DNA of 64,000 bases from G963668605 sp963668605 (GTDB lineage Bacteria > Acidobacteriota > Terriglobia > Bryobacterales > Bryobacteraceae): the NCBI GenBank assembly GCA_963668605.1, contig OY764903.1, forward strand, positions 4,030,001-4,094,000. The letters run 5' to 3'. The notes under the pieces are model-generated. The model did no database searches. It was not told where the DNA came from and worked only from the letters and a program-made list of their open reading frames with translations. Each line of letters begins with the position of its first letter. The first letter of the stretch is position 1. Positions 59,997 through 64,000 of the stretch are shown here, piece after piece. A program made the position numbers and the translations under genes.

Positions 59997-62924
59997 ATGC
60001 GTATCGGAGCCTTCGCATTTTCACTTGCCGTATTACCGCTGTTAGGACAAAATAAGATCGCTTCCATCACTCCTCCCTTGCCGGAGAAGACCGCTCTGGT
60101 TAGCCATAAGCCGTTCCGAACGCCTTCCCACGAGGCGTGGCTGGCCCCGCTCGACCGGCGTGAAGCCTCCACACTAAGGACCAAGGGCGAACTGTCCCTG
60201 GCGGGCATTCATCGCGAGGTTCCAGCATCGATCCACGATAGCGGTTGGGATTTGAGCGGAGTCTGGCGCGCCTCGATCCGCTCGCCGCAGGCCGAGGCGA
60301 TCCGGGTGCACTTCACGGATTTCAACGCTGGCGCGGGCAACGTTTGGCTCTACATCGGCGATCAGGTGGCCGGGCCCTACACGGGCCGGGGCATCCATGC
60401 GGACGGAGAGTTCTGGAGCGCCGCGCTGACCGGTGAGCAGATCTCGATCGCTTATGAACCTGCCCCCGGCGCCGAAGGCGCGCTTCCCTTCCGCATTGCC
60501 GAAATCTCCCATTTTTTTGAAGCGCCGGTGAAGGCCGCCACAGCCCCACCGGCAGCGCTGCGATGTAACGTCGACGCCACGTGCCGCCCGGAATGGAGTG
60601 AGGCCGCGCGCTCGGTGGCACGCATCGCCTTTGAGACCGGCGGCGGCTCCTATCTGTGTAGCGGCGCGCTGCTGAATACGCGCAACCAGAGCCTGATCCC
60701 CTATTTCCTCACCGCCGACCATTGCATTAGCACGGACGCCGAAGCGCGCACAGTAGAGGCCTATTGGCGCTACGAGACTTCGACCTGCAACGGACAACCG
60801 CCGGCCACGTCGTCGGTGCCGCGCACATTGGGGGCGCGCTATATGGCGGGCGGATCGATGTCGGAAGGCGACTTCACGCTGCTGCGCCTGAACAGCGTAC
60901 CGGGCGGCGTTACCTTCAGCGGTTGGAACGCGCAAGAACTGGCGACCGGCGCGGATGTCACAGGCATTCATCATCCGGGTGGCGACTACAAGCGCATCTC
61001 CTTCGGACAGCGCGCACAGCCGGTGGCGACGCGAGGGCGGCCGGAATCGCTGTTTTACACGATCACGTGGCGCGAAGGCGTCACCGAAGGCGGGTCATCC
61101 GGATCGCCGATCTTCAATGCAAACGGCCAGGTGGTGGGCATGTTGTCGGGAGGCCCGAAGCCGGATGCCGGAAAGACCGAGTGCGACCTGACGCCCGCCT
61201 ACGATTTCTATGGGCGCTTCCAGACGGCCTTCCCCGCGTTGCAGCCGTTCCTGGAAGATCGCGCCGGAACTGGCACGGATGGAGGCGCGACGCAGCCGCC
61301 CACCGGCGCATTGCTGACCAGCGGGGCGCCGCAGAGGATCTCGTTGGACGCAATTTCGACCGCAACGCTGTTTTCCGGCTCGCGCGGCTACCGCATCGAG
61401 GTGCCGCAGGGCGCTACCCGCCTCGAGATCGCGCTGAACACATCCACGCCGAACGCGGATGTGGACCTGTACGCCTCGTTTGGAAGCGAACCGAATGTGG
61501 CCAACGGCCGCGTGCAGGCAGACTTCAGTTCCGCCGGCGACACGGGCAACGAGCGCATCGTGATCACCACCGAAACACGCCCGGCTCTGCAGGCTGGAAC
61601 TTACTACATTGCACTCGCGCTGTTCACTTCCGGCGTGACGGTCGACACGACGCTCACGGCGACGGTCTCGACCCCTGGCACGTCTGTACCGAGCGGCGCT
61701 CCGGCTGTGCTGACATCCGGCGTGGCACGCTCCTTCACGCTGCCGGCGGTCAGCAGCTCGACGCTCTTCAGCGGCGAGTATGGATTTCAGATCACCGTAC
61801 CGGAGGGCTCCACGCGGTTGCGGATTCAACTGACGACGGCAACCCCAGGCGTGGATCTCGATCTCTTCGCGCGCGCGGCTTCGGAGCCCTCGCTTTCGGC
61901 CGGGAAGGTCGTCTCCGATTTCGACTCCTCGTCACCGGAAGGCAACGAGATCATAACAATCACGCGCGATTCCAGCCCGCCTCTGAGCGCCGGAGTCTAT
62001 TACATCGCTTTCGGTCAGTTCACCAAGGATAAGCGCACGGAGGCGACGGTGGTGGCGACAGTGGAGACTCCGCCAGTCGCGCCGTCCGGTCCCACGCTGT
62101 TGCGCTCCGGCGTTCCTGCAACTTTTTCGCTGCCTGCTGTAGATAGCCCCACACTCTACACCGGCGATTATGGCTTCCGCATCACGGTTCCGGAGGGCGC
62201 GACGAGTCTCAACGTGCGCCTGAACACGACGACTCCGAATGTCGATCTCGATCTCTACGTTCGCGCCGATGCCGATCTCGATCTGGCCGATGGACAGGTG
62301 CTGGCCGACTTCTATTCGGAATCGGATTCGGGCAATGAATCGATCACGATAACGCGCACCTCCAGTCCGCAGCTCAAACCCGGCACCTACTTCATCGGGC
62401 TCGGCGTATTTGCACAGGGCATTGTGACCTCAGGAATCGTGACGGCGACGGTCGAGCGCGCCCCCGGCGCCGCGCCGTCCGATGGAAGCCAACTTGTGAC
62501 TATCGGCCAACCCGCGCGCTATTCGTTTCCGGCGGTGACGAGCGGGACGCTATTCACCGGCAGTTCGATGTACCGGCTCGAGGCCGTCAACATCAACAGG
62601 CTCGAAATCCGCATCAATACCGATACGCCGGGGGCGGACGTCGATCTGTTTGTGCGATACGGACTGCCGCCGACCGTGGAGAGCGGCCGTGTGGTGGCCG
62701 ATTTCAGTTCCACCGGCGACACCGGCGACGAACTGGTCGTGCTCCAGCCCGGGGCGGGTTCGCCGCTGCGCACGGGCGTGTACTACATCGCGATGGCCGT
62801 CTTCACCAAGGACACACCGGTCACGGGAACACTGCTGGTGACAGAGGGGCTGGTACATACCGAGGCGGCGCTCGAATCGAAGCGCACGGTCTGGAAGCGG
62901 GTCGAGCGGTTAGTTGATTGGTGA
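59997..62924 (+). CDS. Large secreted trypsin-like protease with four PPC domains
   Basis: 975 residues with a short signal peptide (MRIGAFAFSLAVLPLLGQ). An N-terminal PPC-like or jelly-roll region (to about 180) precedes a lysyl-endopeptidase-like domain with His242 (LTADHCI), Asp292 (EGDFTLL) and Ser368 (EGGSSGSP). From about 440 to 960 come four similar units, each beginning LLTSG/VLTSG and containing VDLDLY/F and AGTYYIA-like strands, typical bacterial pre-peptidase C-terminal domains. The last codons (RLVDW-stop) already lie in a TTGGT-rich repeat. Likely an extracellular protein-degrading enzyme. Confidence 0.88.
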   Translation: MRIGAFAFSLAVLPLLGQNKIASITPPLPEKTALVSHKPFRTPSHEAWLAPLDRREASTLRTKGELSLAGIHREVPASIHDSGWDLSGVWRASIRSPQAEAIRVHFTDFNAGAGNVWLYIGDQVAGPYTGRGIHADGEFWSAALTGEQISIAYEPAPGAEGALPFRIAEISHFFEAPVKAATAPPAALRCNVDATCRPEWSEAARSVARIAFETGGGSYLCSGALLNTRNQSLIPYFLTADHCISTDAEARTVEAYWRYETSTCNGQPPATSSVPRTLGARYMAGGSMSEGDFTLLRLNSVPGGVTFSGWNAQELATGADVTGIHHPGGDYKRISFGQRAQPVATRGRPESLFYTITWREGVTEGGSSGSPIFNANGQVVGMLSGGPKPDAGKTECDLTPAYDFYGRFQTAFPALQPFLEDRAGTGTDGGATQPPTGALLTSGAPQRISLDAISTATLFSGSRGYRIEVPQGATRLEIALNTSTPNADVDLYASFGSEPNVANGRVQADFSSAGDTGNERIVITTETRPALQAGTYYIALALFTSGVTVDTTLTATVSTPGTSVPSGAPAVLTSGVARSFTLPAVSSSTLFSGEYGFQITVPEGSTRLRIQLTTATPGVDLDLFARAASEPSLSAGKVVSDFDSSSPEGNEIITITRDSSPPLSAGVYYIAFGQFTKDKRTEATVVATVETPPVAPSGPTLLRSGVPATFSLPAVDSPTLYTGDYGFRITVPEGATSLNVRLNTTTPNVDLDLYVRADADLDLADGQVLADFYSESDSGNESITITRTSSPQLKPGTYFIGLGVFAQGIVTSGIVTATVERAPGAAPSDGSQLVTIGQPARYSFPAVTSGTLFTGSSMYRLEAVNINRLEIRINTDTPGADVDLFVRYGLPPTVESGRVVADFSSTGDTGDELVVLQPGAGSPLRTGVYYIAMAVFTKDTPVTGTLLVTEGLVHTEAALESKRTVWKRVERLVDW

Positions 62925-63112
62925 TTTAGTTGATTGGTGACTTGTTTTTTGGGTGACTTGGTTGTTTGGTGACTTGGTGGCGTGATCTGGCTGGTGAATG
63001 GTGTTGGTGAGAGACGGAGCACCCAACCGAGAAACTAATCAACCAGACAACCAATCAACCAGTCAAGCAACCAAGCAACCAAGCAACCAACCATCAACCA
63101 AGCCACCAACCA
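62908..63112. repeat. Low-complexity inverted repeat (TTGGT-rich arm, ACCAA-rich arm)
   Basis: A T/G-rich block of irregular GATTGGTGACTTG-like units (62908-62998) is followed after about 37 bp by a C/A-rich block of CAACCAAGCAACC-like units (63035-63112), roughly complementary to it. It contains the protease stop codon and ends 15 bp before squalene-hopene cyclase. It could form a long imperfect hairpin. Confidence 0.75.
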
Positions 63113-63127
63113 GAGATAATAGAGGGG

Positions 63128-64000
63128 ATGAGATTTGATGACTTGAAACCTGCGGCGGTGCGCCACACACGCAGGGTGGCGCCGGGAGTAGTAGCCGAAA
63201 ATCCAGCATTGCGTGAAGCAGCCCGGAAGACGCTGCAACGTTCCGGCAAGGCGCTATTGGAGGTTCGTGACCGCGAAGGCTACTGGCGCGGCGATCTGAA
63301 GGCCGACACGACGCTCGAATCCGACTACGTACTGCTGCAATTGTGGTTGCATCCGCCGGTGGACGGCATTTGGAATCCGCCTACGCGACCGAGAATTCAG
63401 AAAGCCGCGCAATCGATTCTCGATCGCCAACTGCCGGACGGCGGCTTCAACATTTACCCTCACGGTCCAGCCGAGATCAGTGCTTGCGTGAAGGCGTATA
63501 CTGCCCTGAAGCTAGCGGGCATCGATCCGCAAGGTCCGCAGATGACGCTGGCGCGCGACTGCATTCTCAAGCTCGGCGGCGTACAGGCGGCCAACAGCTA
63601 CGCCAAGATCAACCTCAGCCTATTCGATCTATTTCCCCATGAGCACGTGCCTTCTGTGCCGCCCGAACTGATTTTGCTGCCGGGCGATGCGCTCTACGAA
63701 ATGTCCTCCTGGACGCGTGCAATCGTGGTTCCGCTCTCGATCGTCCAGGCTCTGCGCAAGCCGCGTTCGCTACCCGCGGGATTCAGCCTCTCCGAGATTT
63801 TTTCCGATGCGCCGCTGAAGTCGGAGATGAGCATCCGTCCTAACTGGCGCAACTTTTTCCACTGGCTGGACCGCGCGCTGAAGGTCTGGAACAAGCGCGC
63901 CGTCAAGCAGATTCGCGCCTGGGCCGTGCGCGAGGCCGAACACTGGATTCTCGACCGCACGCGGCACTCCGAGGGACTCGGCGCAATTTACCCGGCGATG
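63128..64000 (+). CDS. shc: Squalene-hopene cyclase (N-terminal part, runs past window)
   Basis: The frame is open from ATG 63128 to the right edge (291 codons). It reads EGYWRGDLKADTTLESDYVLL, described in part, then a QW-type LPDGGFNIY, MSSWTRAIVVPL and the terminal RTRHSEGLGAIYPAM, all matching the first domain of squalene/oxidosqualene-hopene cyclases (usual length about 650). The catalytic DxDD motif would lie beyond the window. The enzyme cyclises squalene to hopene for hopanoid membrane lipids, typical of Acidobacteria. Confidence 0.9.
   Translation, partial: MRFDDLKPAAVRHTRRVAPGVVAENPALREAARKTLQRSGKALLEVRDREGYWRGDLKADTTLESDYVLLQLWLHPPVDGIWNPPTRPRIQKAAQSILDRQLPDGGFNIYPHGPAEISACVKAYTALKLAGIDPQGPQMTLARDCILKLGGVQAANSYAKINLSLFDLFPHEHVPSVPPELILLPGDALYEMSSWTRAIVVPLSIVQALRKPRSLPAGFSLSEIFSDAPLKSEMSIRPNWRNFFHWLDRALKVWNKRAVKQIRAWAVREAEHWILDRTRHSEGLGAIYPAM

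Overview
The window looks like a chromosomal segment from a GC-rich Acidobacteriota bacterium of the Bryobacterales/Solibacter type. The clues are three large Oar-like TonB-dependent receptors with N-terminal carboxypeptidase-regulatory domains, a secreted protein ending in the Solibacter-type TIGR03437 domain, many Tat-exported or secreted sulfatases, oxidoreductases and glycosidases, a squalene-hopene cyclase, and an ABC-rich, regulator-poor layout. This is inferred from protein families alone; there is no rRNA in the window.

Layout. 1-3.05 kb (minus): an operon of a PLP class V aminotransferase, a sugar-phosphate-isomerase-like TIM barrel and an M14 carboxypeptidase that runs off the left edge. 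3.1-8.4 kb (plus): an M48 protease, then a tight run of a cytidylate-kinase-like/nuclease-like fusion, hypoxanthine phosphoribosyltransferase and a YqhD-type alcohol dehydrogenase, then an exported enolase-superfamily protein. 8.5-10.35 kb (minus): a group IIC-type intron whose 5' end abuts a REP-like hairpin. 10.6-14.2 kb (plus): a four-gene ABC-2 transporter operon flanked by REP-like pairs. 14.4-16.2 kb: an IS110-family element with a structured non-coding leader that may be a bridge RNA. 16.3-22.7 kb: a sulfatase (split by one in-frame amber codon) plus Oar-like receptor operon on minus, divergent from a ToxR-like membrane regulator. 22.9-28.2 kb: a membrane protein with a degenerate GGDEF domain, an EF-G paralogue and an N-acetylmuramidase. 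28.2-33.6 kb: a second Oar-like receptor, an aldehyde dehydrogenase remnant and an arylsulfotransferase.

33.7-40.3 kb is accessory DNA lying against the 3' end of a tRNA-Glu(CTC) gene. Two imperfect direct copies of the tRNA 3' end (about 33.69 and 35.64 kb) divide it into two units that carry mostly exported proteins: a secreted protein gene cut inside its signal peptide by an IS630-family element, a TIGR03437 protein, a small secreted protein of unknown function, an ExbD-like lipoprotein and an exported acetolactate decarboxylase. No integrase was found.

40.3-64 kb: a VCBS-repeat protein, a MacB/LolCDE-type ABC pair, then a region rich in carbohydrate and sulfate-ester functions (GH29 fucosidase, two agarase-like/TIM-barrel glycosidase candidates, a Gfo/Idh/MocA oxidoreductase, a third Oar-like receptor and a sulfatase), mixed with an HtrA protease, a P1-nuclease/phospholipase-C-like protein, an isochorismatase-like hydrolase, a large trypsin-like protease with four PPC domains, and the start of squalene-hopene cyclase. 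Gene remnants (receptor C-terminus, IS3-type transposase, ALDH, a probable glycosidase tail) show that the region has been rearranged. No CRISPR array, prophage or known defence operon was seen.
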